From Corynebacterium sp. NML140438 (lineage in GTDB: Bacteria; Actinomycetota; Actinomycetes; Mycobacteriales; Mycobacteriaceae): a DNA stretch of 64,000 nt. Positions 47,296 to 57,065 of this stretch are shown piece after piece; position 1 is the first letter of the stretch; the number at the start of each line of letters is the position of its first letter. Under the pieces are notes generated by a model. It had not been told where the DNA came from and ran no database searches. It was given only the letters and a program-made list of their open reading frames with translations. Position numbers and translations under genes: made by a program. Location: contig NZ_MLCQ01000017.1 of NCBI RefSeq assembly GCF_001875725.1, forward strand, positions 310,001-374,000. The letters are read 5' to 3'.

Positions 47296-47736
47296 ATGAA
47301 GCGCATTTCCACCGTTGCCGTTGCTGCTGCAACCGCAATCTCGTTGGCCGTCACCCCTGCGTTCGCAGAGGAGAACGTCCCAGCGAAGGACACCACGGCT
47401 CCAACCGCCGAGCAGACCCCTGGTGACACCAAGGATGAGAACACCCAGGAAACCCCTGACACCGGCAAGGAGTCCGACAAGAAGGACGCAGAGAAGCCAA
47501 GCGACACCGAGAAGCCAGGCGACAACAACAAGAATCCTGACACCAACAACAACACGAAGACGTCCGGCAGCTCTAGGGGACACGCCCTCGGGGCACTCGC
47601 GGGCATCCTCGCTACTGTCCTGACCACCGGCCTTATTGTCCTGTCCGATCCGACCGGCTTGAACAAGCTCATTGACATGGCAAACGCGCAGTTCCACCTT
47701 GGCCTGGGCCACGTACACGTGCCGAAGGTGTTCTAA
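47296..47736 (+). CDS. Small secreted protein, acidic/Pro-rich with C-terminal membrane helix
   Basis: I do not recognise this protein. The 146-residue product has a classical signal peptide (MKRISTVAVAAATAISLAVT, cleavage after AFA at about residue 24). A long low-complexity stretch rich in Thr, Pro, Asp, Glu, Lys and Asn follows (25-92). A hydrophobic helix (about 96-118, starting GHALGALAGILATVL) and a His-containing tail (HLGLGHVHVPKVF) end the protein. An AGGAG site lies 5 bases before the ATG. It is followed by a second small secreted protein of the same plan, and the two are probably co-transcribed. Confidence 0.75.
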   Translation: MKRISTVAVAAATAISLAVTPAFAEENVPAKDTTAPTAEQTPGDTKDENTQETPDTGKESDKKDAEKPSDTEKPGDNNKNPDTNNNTKTSGSSRGHALGALAGILATVLTTGLIVLSDPTGLNKLIDMANAQFHLGLGHVHVPKVF

Positions 47737-47773
47737 ACCCTCACCGCTACTTGAGATAAACAGGGAGTTGAAC

Positions 47774-48148
47774 GTGAATTCACGCTCACTGGTCGCACTT
47801 GCAATTACGACTGCGCTCGGCGGAGCCTGCCTCACGGCGAGCCCGTTGATGGCGCAAGAGAAACAAGACACGCCGACCACGCAATCACGTGTTACTGCCA
47901 CAGCAACAGCACCAGCTGCGACCGTGACGGTTACCGCAACGCCTACGCCGAAGACCACAGAGCCGCGAAAGGCCGAAGGTCCGAGCTCTGAGGCGATCAA
48001 CAAAGGCATCATGACCGATGAAACTCGAGAGATTTTCAGCTACATCTCTGCTGCTATCGCGCTCCTCGCTGGTCTGATTCAGATGATCACCGCCGCTGTC
48101 AAGGCCATCCCTGGAGCACAGGACAAGCTGAAGTCCATGCTGAAGTAG
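47774..48148 (+). CDS. Small secreted protein, Thr-rich with C-terminal hydrophobic/amphipathic helix
   Basis: I do not recognise this 124-residue product. It has a signal peptide (residues 1-28, ending LTASPLMAQ) and a Thr/Ala/Val-rich linker with a TATATAPAATVTVTATPTP pattern (41-59). The C-terminal region has a hydrophobic helix (about 89-108, SYISAAIALLAGLIQMI) and then a basic amphipathic end (KAIPGAQDKLKSMLK). The GTG start has AGGGAG 6 bases upstream. The plan repeats that of the gene 37 bases upstream, but the sequences do not look homologous. The cysteine at residue 19 is not in a good lipobox. Confidence 0.72.
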   Translation: MNSRSLVALAITTALGGACLTASPLMAQEKQDTPTTQSRVTATATAPAATVTVTATPTPKTTEPRKAEGPSSEAINKGIMTDETREIFSYISAAIALLAGLIQMITAAVKAIPGAQDKLKSMLK

Positions 48149-48167
48149 GTGCGTAACGCACCAACAC

Positions 48168-48210
48168 TAAGGCCGGTACCCACCCTTTCATGGAGTGGGT
48201 ACCGGCCTTA
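48168..48210. terminator. Bidirectional terminator between the secreted pair and the MetE-core gene
   Basis: A perfect 16-base-pair inverted repeat (48168-48183 with 48195-48210) around an 11-base loop, flanked by A and T ends on both strands. It lies between two convergent genes and can serve both. Confidence 0.8.
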
Positions 48211-48229
48211 GCGCATGTAGGTATCGTGC

Positions 48230-49438
48230 TTAACCGAACAGGTAGCGCGACGCAATCTCGGCGCCCTTCACCAGCGATTCCAGCTTCGCCCAGGCAATCT
48301 GATGATGCAGGCGCCCACCCAAGCCGCAGTCCGCCGACGCGATAACGTTCTCTGGGCCAACAACCTCCGCGAACTGGACAATCCTGTCAGCAACGAGCAA
48401 CGGGTGTTCAACCGCGTTCGTGCTGTGCGAGATCACACCGGGGTAGATGACAGTCTCCTCCGGCAGAGCGTGGTCCTGCCACACGCGCCACTCATGCGCG
48501 TGACGTGGGGAGGCACCCTCGAAGGAGAACCCGCCAACCTCAGCGCGCAAAATTTCCTCGATGATGTCACCGAACGGCACGTCGGTCACGTGTGGGCCGT
48601 GCCAGGAGCCCCAGCAGATGTGCAGGCGGGTCAGTTCCTTCGGAAGGTCACGGATGGAGTCGTTGATGGCGTCGACACGGATGCGCAGCCACGCACGGTA
48701 ATCCTCCAAGGACGGTTCTGGATTGATCTGGTCCCAGGACTCCGCCAGGTCAGGCGCGTCGAGCTGGACAGTCAGGCCTGCGTCAGTGATGGCCTTGTAC
48801 TCGTACGACATCGCCGCAGCACACGCCCGCACGACCTCCTCGTCGGTGTCGTAGTACTCGTTCTTCAGGCGAGCCGCCGAACCAGGCGAAAGCGCTGCAA
48901 CGAACCCCTGCGTAGCACCGGCGCGCTCCATGGAGCGCTTCAACAGTGCCACATCCGTCTCGACTTCCTCCTGGCCAATGTAGGTGATCGGACCAGTGAA
49001 CTTGGGGTTGCCCACCTTGGCGCGTCCGGTGAAGATGCCGGAGTGCGGGTCGGAGTATGCCTCGTTGAACAGGGCTCGGTCACGACGGTCCGAGAAGCTC
49101 GTCAGCTCAATGTTGCCGGGCGTGGAGCGCTTGATCTCTTGGGAGGCCCAGCGGTCCTCGTCGGTCATGGTCAACCCGCCGAGGCGGGAGAAGGAGTAAT
49201 TCCACCAAGCGCCGTAATCGACTGCACTCGAGGTGATGTGTCCGTACTCGCCCTCGTTGATGATGTCGATGCCCAGATCAACCTGACGCTGCACGACCTC
49301 ATCAACGGCGCGCTCCAGGATCTCCTTGAAATCGTCGTCGTTAATCTGCTGCTCCGAACGCAGTTGGTTCGCTTCGAGCAACTCAGGGGTACGTGGCAGG
49401 GACCCGACGTGCGTAGTCAAAATCTTGTGCTCAGACAT
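48230..49438 (-). CDS. Cobalamin-independent methionine synthase family protein, C-terminal catalytic domain only
   Basis: This 402-residue protein consists of the MetE catalytic barrel without the N-terminal MetE domain (full MetE has about 750 residues). The zinc set is visible: RLHICWGSWHG (His and Cys), GGFSFEGASPRHAHE (Glu) and ASADCGLGGR (second Cys). The N-terminus LTTHVGSLPRTPEL and IDIINEGEYGH are typical of the short MetE-like group. It probably transfers a methyl group to a thiol, but the methyl donor and whether it makes methionine are unknown. The ATG has GGAG 8 bases upstream. It is transcribed toward the terminator at 48168. Confidence 0.85.
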   Translation of the reverse strand: MSEHKILTTHVGSLPRTPELLEANQLRSEQQINDDDFKEILERAVDEVVQRQVDLGIDIINEGEYGHITSSAVDYGAWWNYSFSRLGGLTMTDEDRWASQEIKRSTPGNIELTSFSDRRDRALFNEAYSDPHSGIFTGRAKVGNPKFTGPITYIGQEEVETDVALLKRSMERAGATQGFVAALSPGSAARLKNEYYDTDEEVVRACAAAMSYEYKAITDAGLTVQLDAPDLAESWDQINPEPSLEDYRAWLRIRVDAINDSIRDLPKELTRLHICWGSWHGPHVTDVPFGDIIEEILRAEVGGFSFEGASPRHAHEWRVWQDHALPEETVIYPGVISHSTNAVEHPLLVADRIVQFAEVVGPENVIASADCGLGGRLHHQIAWAKLESLVKGAEIASRYLFG

Positions 49439-49539
49439 ATAATATGCTCCACTCGTTTGCCTCTAGGCTGGTATTGATTCCAACGTCAGAGTGTAGCCAA
49501 GCAGATTTCGCCAAAAGGGTATTTATTCACACCACGTTG

Positions 49540-52500
49540 CTAGCCAAGGATCCCTACCCCCATCGTCGCCTTCAAATCACCCATCAGGCTCGCAGAACGC
49601 TCCACGCGCAGGTGGTCGCCCAGCACCAGCATTTGTGTCGCGTCTCCATGGACAAGGTTGAGGTACACATCAGAGTCACCCGGGTTGTTTTGCAGGACTT
49701 CCTTCAGGCGTTGAATATTATCCAGCGTGCATTGTTCAGTGCGCAGCGTCAGCCGAAGTGGCAGCCCAGCACCGTTTCCTGGGCCCAATTCCGGAGTCTT
49801 GACATCGTCGCCGAAGAGGCTCATGCGTTCATCGCGGATCGAGACGTGTGCCTTGACCAGAATGATGTTGTCTTCCACAATCTGCGGGGCGACCAGCGAG
49901 TACACCTTGTTAAACAGCAGCACGTCCACGGAGGCACCATGGTGGTCCTCAATCGTGACGATCGCCCAAGGGGAACCGTCCTTCTTCGAGAAACGCCGGT
50001 CGACCGAGGAAATCAGACCACCGATCGTTACCTCGGCGCCGTTTCGTAGCTCGCCGGAGAGAATCGTCGTCAACTGTGTGTCGGTCTGCGCGTCGATCGC
50101 TTCCTCGAATCCGTCGAGCGGGTGGCCTGAGACGTACAAGCCCAGCATCTCGCGCTCGAGGGCGAGCTTGTGTTTCTTATCCCACTCATCATCCGGGATC
50201 TGCAGCGCAAACGCGTTATCGGTCGCGGTTGTGTCGTCACCGCCGAAGGATGCAAACAGGTCGAACTGGCCCTTATCAGCAGCTTTCTTGGTGGTCAACA
50301 CCGAGTCGACGGCATCTTCCTGAATGAGCATCAGGCCCTTGCGGGGGTGCTCCAGGGAGTCGAACGCGCCGGCCTTAATCAGCGACTCTGTGATTCGCTT
50401 GTTGCACGGTAGCAAGTCGATCTTGTCCAGGTAGTCGGAGAAACTCGTAAACTCGCCCTTCGTCCGGCGGGTTTCCTTGATCGACTCAACGACTTCGATG
50501 CCGACGTTACGCACGGCGGCGAGCCCATAGCGCACGTCCTCGCCAACAGCCATGAAGTTCTCTTCAGAGGCGTTGATATCCGGCTGCAGCACAGAAATAC
50601 CAAGGTGGCGGCAGTCAGAGAGGTAGATCGCCGACTTGTCCTTCTTGTCCCCCACCGATGTCAGCAGTGCGGCCATATACTCGGCGGTGTAGTTCGCCTT
50701 CATGTACGCAGTCCAGTAGGACACCAGCGCGTAGCCGGCCGCGTGTGACTTGTTGAACGCATAGGAGGCGAACGGCTCAATGATCTGCCACAGCGCATCC
50801 ATTGCGCCCTTGGAGTAGCCGTTATCCTGCATCCCCGACCAGAACTTCTCGTACTGCTGCGCCAGCACCTCAGGCTTCTTCTTGCCCATCGCCTTACGGA
50901 AGCCGTCTGCTTCACCAGCGGTGTAGTTCGCGACCTTTCGCGAGATCTCCATGATCTGCTCCTGGTACACGATCAGACCGTAGGTCTCGTCGAGAATGTC
51001 CTTCAACGGCTCCTCGAGCTCCGGGTGGATGGCCGTGATCGGCTTGCGGCCATTCTTGCGGTCCGCGTAGTCCCAGTGGGCGTTCATGCCCATCGGGCCC
51101 GGACGATACAGCGCGAGCGACGCGACGATGTCCTTGAAACCAGTCGGTCCCATGCGTTTGAGCAACTCCTGCATGCCTCCGGAGTCCAGCTGGAACACGC
51201 CGAGCGTATCGCCGCGGGAGAGCAACTCGTACACCTTCGGGTCGTCGGTGCTCAACGACTCCAGATCGATGGTCTCCCCACGGTTCTTCTTCACGTTCTC
51301 GAGGGCGTCACCGAGCACGGTGAGGTTTCGCAGGCCCAGGAAGTCCATCTTCAGCAGGCCAATGGCCTCACACGCCGGGTAGTCCCAGCCGGTAATGATC
51401 GCGCCGTCAGCAGGGCGCTTCCACATCGGGATGTGGTCCATCAGCGGCACCGACGCCATAATCACTGCGCAGGCGTGCACGCCAGCCTGTCGCACGGTCC
51501 CCTCCAGGCCGCGCGCGGTCTCGTAGATGCGCGCAACGTCCGGGTCAGTCTCAATCATGGACCGCACCTCGGTCGCCTCGTTGTAACGCGGGTGCTCCGG
51601 ATCCGTAATACCCGCCAGCGGAATGTCCTTCGCCATGATCGCCGGGGGCAGCGCCGCGTTGATGCGGTCGGCCATCTGGAAGCCAGGCTGACCGAAATTC
51701 ACCTTGGCTGAGTCCTTAATGGCCTGCTTCGTCTTAATCGTGCCGAACGTAATCACCTGAGCGATCTTGTCCTCGCCCCAGCGCTCGGCGGCGTAGGCGA
51801 TCATCTCGCCGCGGCGGCGGTCGTCGAAGTCGATATCGATATCAGGTGCCGACGGCCTCTCCGGGTTCAAGAATCTCTCGAAGAGTAGGCCGTGCTCCAT
51901 CGGGTCAATGTTTGTAATGGTCAGCGCGTACGCCACAAGCGCACCCGCTGCAGACCCACGGCCTGGTCCGACGCGAATGCCGACCTCACGTGCGTGCTTG
52001 ATAAGCTCCGCAACGATGAGGAAGTAAGACGGGTAGCCCTTCATATCGATGACGTCAATCTCGTAGTTCGCACGCTCGATGTATTCCTCTGGCACCTCCC
52101 GACCTTCGAAACGTGCCTGCAAACCACGCATCACTTCCTTACGCAGCCACGTCGTTGGGGTCTCTCCCTCCGGCACGTCAGCCACCGGCATACGGTCGTG
52201 CGGATGTTCCTCCCACAGTTCGCTGTAGTCACCGACACGCTCCGCAATCCACAGTGTGTTATCGCAGGCGTCAGGCACCGTAGAATCCCACAGCTCTCGC
52301 ATCTGCTCGGCAGACTTGATGTAGTAACCAGTGCCGTCGAACTTAAAGCGGTCCGGGTCCATCAGCGTCTTGCCGGTCTGCACACACAGCATGGCCTCGT
52401 GCGCTGGCGCCTGGGACTCCAGAACGTAGTGACAGTCGTTCGTCACCAACGGCGGCAGGTCGAGCTCCTTGCCAATGCGTAACAGGTCATTGCGCACGCG

Positions 52501-53103
52501 CTGCTCAATGTCCAGACCGTGGTCCATCAGCTCGAGGAAGTAGTTATCGCGGCCGTAGATGTCCTGCCACATCGCCGCGGCCTCAAGGGCCTCACGGTAC
52601 TGGCCAAGGCGCAGACGCGTCTGGACGTCCCCGGACGGACACCCGGTGGTGCCAATGATGCCGTCGGCGTGCTCGGCGACAAGTTCCGCGTCCATGCGCG
52701 GCCACTTACCCAGCTGCCCCTCGTAGGAAGCAAGCGACGAAAGCTTGAACAGGTTGCGCAGGCCGGTCGCATTCTCGGCGAGCATCGTCTGGTGCAGGTA
52801 CGCACCGGAGGCGGAAACGTCGTCGCGCTTCTGGTCAGGGGTACCCCACAGGACGCGCTTCTTATTCAGGCGCGACTCCGGCGCCAGGTAAGCCTCGATA
52901 CCGATGATCGGCTTCACACCCGCGTCCACCATCTGACGGTAAAACGCGTTCGAACCGAACATATTGCCGTGGTCAGTCATACCCACTGCGGGCATTCCCT
53001 GGCGCACGACTTCCTCCGCCAGCATGTCAACTTTTGCCATGCCGTCGAGCATCGAAAACTCGGTGTGGTTATGCAGGTGAACGAAGGAAGATTTTTTGGC
53101 CAT
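49540..53103 (-). CDS. dnaE: DNA polymerase III alpha subunit DnaE (DnaE1 type)
   Basis: This is the replicative polymerase subunit. The 1187-residue product has the PHP domain at the N-terminus ([15 protein letters not shown]). The palm follows with [15 protein letters not shown] and the catalytic aspartates in [15 protein letters not shown] (about 415-429) and [10 protein letters not shown] (about 584). Fingers, a helix-hairpin-helix segment, an OB fold near residue 1000 and a C-terminal tail complete it. I use the ATG at 53101-53103 ([11 protein letters not shown]), which a TAAGAT -10 element precedes by 7 bases. An ATG three codons upstream lies inside that promoter. Confidence 0.97.
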   Translation of the reverse strand: MAKKSSFVHLHNHTEFSMLDGMAKVDMLAEEVVRQGMPAVGMTDHGNMFGSNAFYRQMVDAGVKPIIGIEAYLAPESRLNKKRVLWGTPDQKRDDVSASGAYLHQTMLAENATGLRNLFKLSSLASYEGQLGKWPRMDAELVAEHADGIIGTTGCPSGDVQTRLRLGQYREALEAAAMWQDIYGRDNYFLELMDHGLDIEQRVRNDLLRIGKELDLPPLVTNDCHYVLESQAPAHEAMLCVQTGKTLMDPDRFKFDGTGYYIKSAEQMRELWDSTVPDACDNTLWIAERVGDYSELWEEHPHDRMPVADVPEGETPTTWLRKEVMRGLQARFEGREVPEEYIERANYEIDVIDMKGYPSYFLIVAELIKHAREVGIRVGPGRGSAAGALVAYALTITNIDPMEHGLLFERFLNPERPSAPDIDIDFDDRRRGEMIAYAAERWGEDKIAQVITFGTIKTKQAIKDSAKVNFGQPGFQMADRINAALPPAIMAKDIPLAGITDPEHPRYNEATEVRSMIETDPDVARIYETARGLEGTVRQAGVHACAVIMASVPLMDHIPMWKRPADGAIITGWDYPACEAIGLLKMDFLGLRNLTVLGDALENVKKNRGETIDLESLSTDDPKVYELLSRGDTLGVFQLDSGGMQELLKRMGPTGFKDIVASLALYRPGPMGMNAHWDYADRKNGRKPITAIHPELEEPLKDILDETYGLIVYQEQIMEISRKVANYTAGEADGFRKAMGKKKPEVLAQQYEKFWSGMQDNGYSKGAMDALWQIIEPFASYAFNKSHAAGYALVSYWTAYMKANYTAEYMAALLTSVGDKKDKSAIYLSDCRHLGISVLQPDINASEENFMAVGEDVRYGLAAVRNVGIEVVESIKETRRTKGEFTSFSDYLDKIDLLPCNKRITESLIKAGAFDSLEHPRKGLMLIQEDAVDSVLTTKKAADKGQFDLFASFGGDDTTATDNAFALQIPDDEWDKKHKLALEREMLGLYVSGHPLDGFEEAIDAQTDTQLTTILSGELRNGAEVTIGGLISSVDRRFSKKDGSPWAIVTIEDHHGASVDVLLFNKVYSLVAPQIVEDNIILVKAHVSIRDERMSLFGDDVKTPELGPGNGAGLPLRLTLRTEQCTLDNIQRLKEVLQNNPGDSDVYLNLVHGDATQMLVLGDHLRVERSASLMGDLKATMGVGILG

Positions 53104-53110
53104 GCGCCTC

Positions 53111-53116
53111 ATCTTA
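53111..53116 (-). promoter_or_regulatory. Predicted -10 element of dnaE
   Basis: TAAGAT on the minus strand with 7 bases to the ATG, predicting a leaderless mRNA. Confidence 0.5.
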
Positions 53117-53159
53117 TCCAGAGTTCCGACACGGCCAAAAGACCAAGCAACCAGCGAAA

Positions 53160-54437
53160 TTATTCGTAGCGCAAAGCGTCAATGGGCTGCATCTTCGCGG
53201 CCTTCGCAGCCGGGTAGGCGCCGAAGAAGATGCCCGTCGCCAGCGAAAACCCGAGCGCAAGCACGATTGCTCCGAGCGGCGGCCAAGTAAACGCATCAAA
53301 CGCGGCTGTCGCGATCATGCCGGTCGCCCCACCCAGAATCACACCAATAATGCCACCGATCAGGCACACCAGCATCGCCTCGACGATAAACTGCGTGCGG
53401 ATATCGCTTTGCTTGGCGCCCAACGCCTTGCGCACGCCGATCTCTCGTGTGCGCTCAGTGACAGTGATCAGCATGATGTTCATCACGCCGATACCACCGA
53501 CCAGCAACGAGATGCCGCCGATCGCGGAGAGCACCGACGACATGATGCGGAATACCCTCGTCAGCTCTTCCAAGCTCGAGGAAAGATCCACCACCTCAAT
53601 GGTATAATCCTCGTTATTAGCGTACCAGCGGTCGATGTAATGTTGCAGGTCTGCCTGGAAGGTCTTCGCGTCTTCATCGGGCGCCGATTGCACCGAAAAT
53701 GAGGGGAACCAGTCGCCGTCAAGCCCAACACGATCTGCAGCGGTGAGCGGGATATAGATGTCCGCAAACTGTTCTGCGCCACCAAACATTCTGCCACGGG
53801 AATCTTCCTCGCCATCGAGCACGCCGATGATGGTGAAGACCGCCGGCTGGTCGTCTACGACCACATCGATGCGCTTGCCCAAACTGGCTTGGGCGTTGCC
53901 GTCAAAGAGGGCGTCGATAAGCGAGGGGCTCACGACTGCGAGCGGTCGGTGCCCATCGATGTCATCCTGGGAAATCTCGCGGCCGAACTGTACCTCGAGG
54001 TTTCGCACCTTCATCGAGTCTGCAAGCACCGGCTTGACGTTCGTGGACACAGTTGTGTCATCGGAGACCACTTCCCCACTCGTGGAAAAATCGATGTCCA
54101 CGCCCTGGATACGGTCCCCAAATGCCTGACGCAGCTCATCGAGTTGCTCGGGAGTGACCGCATTGCGCTCATCGGATGGTGGCGCGTAAGAAAATGCCGC
54201 GAAGGGATCCTCGGACTCATCCGTGCCATCGGGACGCTCATGCACCATCACTGGGTGCGTCGTCGTGCCGACGCCTTCAAGCCCCGACATCACCTGGCGC
54301 TCCAGGCCTCGGCCCAGCGTCATAATAATGACCACGGCCATAATGCCGATGATGATGCCCAGCAGCGTCAGCAACGAACGAAGCTTGTTCTTCCGCAGCG
54401 ACGACGACGCAAGCTTGATTGACTCTCCTACGTTCAT
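53160..54437 (-). CDS. MacB/FtsX-type ABC transporter permease
   Basis: This 425-residue permease has one N-terminal membrane helix (about 19-41) and a large extracytoplasmic MacB-PCD domain (about 45-290). Three C-terminal helices (near 310, 350 and 395) follow, with the FtsX-type motif [21 protein letters not shown] between them. In the family it does not transport across the membrane itself but works mechanically on periplasmic or envelope substrates. Its start overlaps the stop of the ATPase gene by four bases. The lipoprotein adaptor gene lies further upstream, so the three form one operon. Confidence 0.92.
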   Translation of the reverse strand: MNVGESIKLASSSLRKNKLRSLLTLLGIIIGIMAVVIIMTLGRGLERQVMSGLEGVGTTTHPVMVHERPDGTDESEDPFAAFSYAPPSDERNAVTPEQLDELRQAFGDRIQGVDIDFSTSGEVVSDDTTVSTNVKPVLADSMKVRNLEVQFGREISQDDIDGHRPLAVVSPSLIDALFDGNAQASLGKRIDVVVDDQPAVFTIIGVLDGEEDSRGRMFGGAEQFADIYIPLTAADRVGLDGDWFPSFSVQSAPDEDAKTFQADLQHYIDRWYANNEDYTIEVVDLSSSLEELTRVFRIMSSVLSAIGGISLLVGGIGVMNIMLITVTERTREIGVRKALGAKQSDIRTQFIVEAMLVCLIGGIIGVILGGATGMIATAAFDAFTWPPLGAIVLALGFSLATGIFFGAYPAAKAAKMQPIDALRYE

Positions 54438-55330
54438 GGCTTCGCCCCCAGCGGGGCACGCACCTGTGCGATGCGCCCGTCCATCATCTCGACGATGCGG
54501 CCGGTCTCTTCCGCCAACTCGGGGTTGTGTGTAATGAAGACGATCGCTTTGCCGAGGTCGTCGTGCAGCTCGTGGAAGAGGTCCATCACCATGCGCCCAG
54601 TCTTGGAGTCCAGGGCGCCCGTGGGCTCGTCGGCGAGCAGCAGGTCCGGGTCGTTGGCAAGGCTGCGTGCGATTGCTACGCGCTGTTTCTGTCCGCCCGA
54701 CAGCTCGTTCGGGTTGTGGTGCAGGCGGTCGCCCATGCCCATCATGGTCAAAAGTTCGGCGGCGCGTTCCTCGCGCTCTTTCTTATCGACGCCCGCATAC
54801 ATCATGGGCATCGCAACATTTTGCAGCGCGTCGATTCGGCCGATCAGGTTAAAGTTTTGGAAGATAAAGCCGATGTTTTGGCTGCGGTACGCGGCCAACT
54901 CGTTGTCGGACTTGGCGTAGACCGGCTCGCCGTTGAACGCATACGCGCCGTCGGTCGGACGATCCAGCATGCCTACCAGGTTCATCAGCGTCGACTTGCC
55001 ACAGCCGGATGGGCCGACGATGGAGACGAACTCGCCCTGCTCGGCGTAAAAGTCAATGCCGTGTAGTACGGTCAGCTCGCTGGGCTCTCCGACGTTGTAC
55101 GTTTTGACGATCTGACGCATGTCAATGAGCAGCCCACTCTTCGCCATGGCCTCTTGGCCCGCGGGTGCAGCAGGTCCGGGCTCAGCCGGTACGGGCTGCG
55201 GCTCCGATACCTCGATTTCTGCCGTCGGCGGTTCGGCGGCCTCGCCTGCAAACAACTCGTCGAACTCTGCGTCGGTGGCTTCGTCGTGAACGTGTGCTTC
55301 GGAATGCTTTCGGAAGGGGTTCCGGACCAT
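54434..55330 (-). CDS. MacB-type ABC transporter ATP-binding protein
   Basis: This 298-residue ATPase powers the MacB-like permease. The ABC core (about residues 68-298) has SIVGPSGCGKSTLMN (Walker A), FIFQNFNLIG (Q-loop), ELSGGQKQRVAIAR (signature), LLLADEPTGALDS (Walker B) and VFITHN (H-loop). An unusual acidic, Pro/Ala-rich N-terminal extension of about 64 residues precedes the core. A start at an internal ATG (MAKSGLLIDM, about residue 62) would remove it. Both starts are open. The adaptor gene ends 3 bases upstream and the permease overlaps by four bases. Confidence 0.92.
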   Translation of the reverse strand: MVRNPFRKHSEAHVHDEATDAEFDELFAGEAAEPPTAEIEVSEPQPVPAEPGPAAPAGQEAMAKSGLLIDMRQIVKTYNVGEPSELTVLHGIDFYAEQGEFVSIVGPSGCGKSTLMNLVGMLDRPTDGAYAFNGEPVYAKSDNELAAYRSQNIGFIFQNFNLIGRIDALQNVAMPMMYAGVDKKEREERAAELLTMMGMGDRLHHNPNELSGGQKQRVAIARSLANDPDLLLADEPTGALDSKTGRMVMDLFHELHDDLGKAIVFITHNPELAEETGRIVEMMDGRIAQVRAPLGAKP

Positions 55331-55333
55331 CGC

Positions 55334-57001
55334 TTAGCTCTCCTTCTCAGTAGGTGCCGAGGACTTCGGCGCCGCAGAGGATGTCGCCGGGGTGGTTGCA
55401 GCTGTGCTGCTCGTCGGCTTCTTCTCCTTTGCGTTCCTGACCTGCTCGGGATCAAAGTTGTCGTCGTTGACCTTGACGGTAGTGCCGACTTTGTCCTTGA
55501 AATTCTCAGGCCAGTTAATCACGATGTCGCCAGGCTTGAGCTCGCCTCCCGTGACGGCAACGTCGACGTCGTTCTTCGCGCCGGTCTTGACAGTGCGCTC
55601 TTCTACGACGCCGCTGGTGTCGCCAGGGTTCTCGGTTGCCAGCACCAAGACCTTGTTCTCGTCGTAGACGGCGTCGCGGGGAATGTTAATGGAGTTCTTC
55701 GCCTCTTCAGTGATGATTTCCGCACGAACGCTGCCGCCCAGCAGCAGGCCTTCCTTGTCGCCGGTGACTTCGATTTCGACAGGGAACATCACCGAGGACC
55801 CGCCACCGCTGCCACCTGCGGACAGTGCGGCTGCGGCCTCTGCCCCACTACCAGCACTCGCACCTGTGGAACCGACCGGGGAAACTCGCGTGACACGTCC
55901 GGTGAACTTCTTCTTGCCAGTCGCAGTCGATGTGAACTCAACGCGGTTGTCTTGCTTGATCGCCGGGACGTCGGCCTCGCGCACACTCGCGCGGATCAGC
56001 AGCCGGGAGTCATCGGCAATGCCGAGCACCCGACCCTGCGGAATATCGCCGACCTGCACGTCAACGTTGGTAACTACTCCCGCCATCGGGGCGTTGATCG
56101 TCGCTTCCTGCACCTGGAGCTGCAGCGTGCCGTCGTCGTCAGCGGCAGAGGCGTTCTCCGCGGCACGCCACGCGGAGTCTACTTGTGCTTGCAACTGCTG
56201 GCGCTCCTGCCCGGCCTGAGCCTTGGCGGCCTGCAGCGCGGCTTGCGATTCCTGAAGGGCAGCTCGAGCCTGCTCCACGCTCAGCATTGGGACAGCACCC
56301 TGGCCACCACCCGGGACTGCACCCGGCGCGGCCGGCGCTGCAGGAGGTGCCGTGCGGATACCGTGGCCGGAGCCACCAGGCAGACGGGAGGACAACTCGC
56401 CCGCCATCTTCTGAACGTGGGCCGCGATCTTCGGCGAAGCGATCATCCGCGGGCCGCCCTGGGCGGCAAGTGCAGCATCAAGCGCTGCCTGCGCCTGATC
56501 CACCTGCGCTTGCGCCTGCGCCACGGCCGGGTTAGATCCGTTAGCCATGGCCTGGTCGTACGCGTTGAGCTGACTCTTAGCTTGCTCAACGCCCTGCATC
56601 GCTTCTGCCTGGGCGCTCGCCTGCTGCTTTTCCTGCTTCGCAAGTTGGCGCTGCAGCGCGTCGGTGTTCATCTGCACCAGGAACTGATCTTTTGCAACGC
56701 GGTCGCCGGGCTGGACCGCAAGGCGCTCCACCTCGGACTGCAGCGGGGTCGTGATGCTGACAGAGCGAATCGGCGCGATGTTACCGTTGACCACAATGCT
56801 GTTGGTGAGGTTTTCCTCTGCAGCAATCGTGTAATCTCCGGCGAGCAAACCATCGTGCCCACCGTCTTCACCACCGCCAATAGCGCCGCACGAGGCTGCA
56901 AATAACGCTGCAGTTGTAGCCAGCGTGACACCCACAATTCGCGTTTTCGAAAACCGTTGACGCTGTGGGCTTCGGGCGTTGACTCCAGGGTCGGAAACCA
57001 A
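55334..57001 (-). CDS. Lipoprotein membrane-fusion (HlyD/MacA-like) subunit of the MacB-type system
   Basis: This 555-residue adaptor carries a lipoprotein signal with lipobox AASC (Cys38). A barrel-sandwich half (NGNIAPIRSVSITTPLQSEV) leads into a long Gln/Ala-rich coiled-coil hairpin (about 130-300, interrupted by a Pro/Gly/Ala insertion). The return half (EATINAPMAGVVTNVDVQVGD) and beta-barrel follow, and the tail is Ser/Thr/Pro/Ala-rich. In a mycolate-type envelope it would link the permease to an unknown outer layer component. The TTG start is chosen because GAGGAG lies 5 bases upstream. A longer form has non-conserved sequence. Confidence 0.88.
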   Translation of the reverse strand: MVSDPGVNARSPQRQRFSKTRIVGVTLATTAALFAASCGAIGGGEDGGHDGLLAGDYTIAAEENLTNSIVVNGNIAPIRSVSITTPLQSEVERLAVQPGDRVAKDQFLVQMNTDALQRQLAKQEKQQASAQAEAMQGVEQAKSQLNAYDQAMANGSNPAVAQAQAQVDQAQAALDAALAAQGGPRMIASPKIAAHVQKMAGELSSRLPGGSGHGIRTAPPAAPAAPGAVPGGGQGAVPMLSVEQARAALQESQAALQAAKAQAGQERQQLQAQVDSAWRAAENASAADDDGTLQLQVQEATINAPMAGVVTNVDVQVGDIPQGRVLGIADDSRLLIRASVREADVPAIKQDNRVEFTSTATGKKKFTGRVTRVSPVGSTGASAGSGAEAAAALSAGGSGGGSSVMFPVEIEVTGDKEGLLLGGSVRAEIITEEAKNSINIPRDAVYDENKVLVLATENPGDTSGVVEERTVKTGAKNDVDVAVTGGELKPGDIVINWPENFKDKVGTTVKVNDDNFDPEQVRNAKEKKPTSSTAATTPATSSAAPKSSAPTEKES

Positions 57002-57006
57002 TGTCT

Positions 57007-57012
57007 CTCCTC
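57007..57012 (-). promoter_or_regulatory. Ribosome binding site deciding the adaptor TTG start
   Basis: GAGGAG on the minus strand, 5 bases before TTG at 56999-57001. Confidence 0.75.
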
Positions 57013-57065
57013 GTGTTGTTTTCCGCGCATCATTTGGGTGCGCGTATAGGTGCAATCCTGGAAAA

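Noticed and set aside
48302..49477. 391-codon plus-strand frame antisense to the MetE-core gene
   Set aside because: A shadow frame. The real gene has an intact zinc site on the minus strand.
55154..56905. 583-codon plus-strand frame antisense to the adaptor gene
   Set aside because: The translation is Arg/Leu/Cys-rich shadow sequence, and the minus-strand lipoprotein is well supported.
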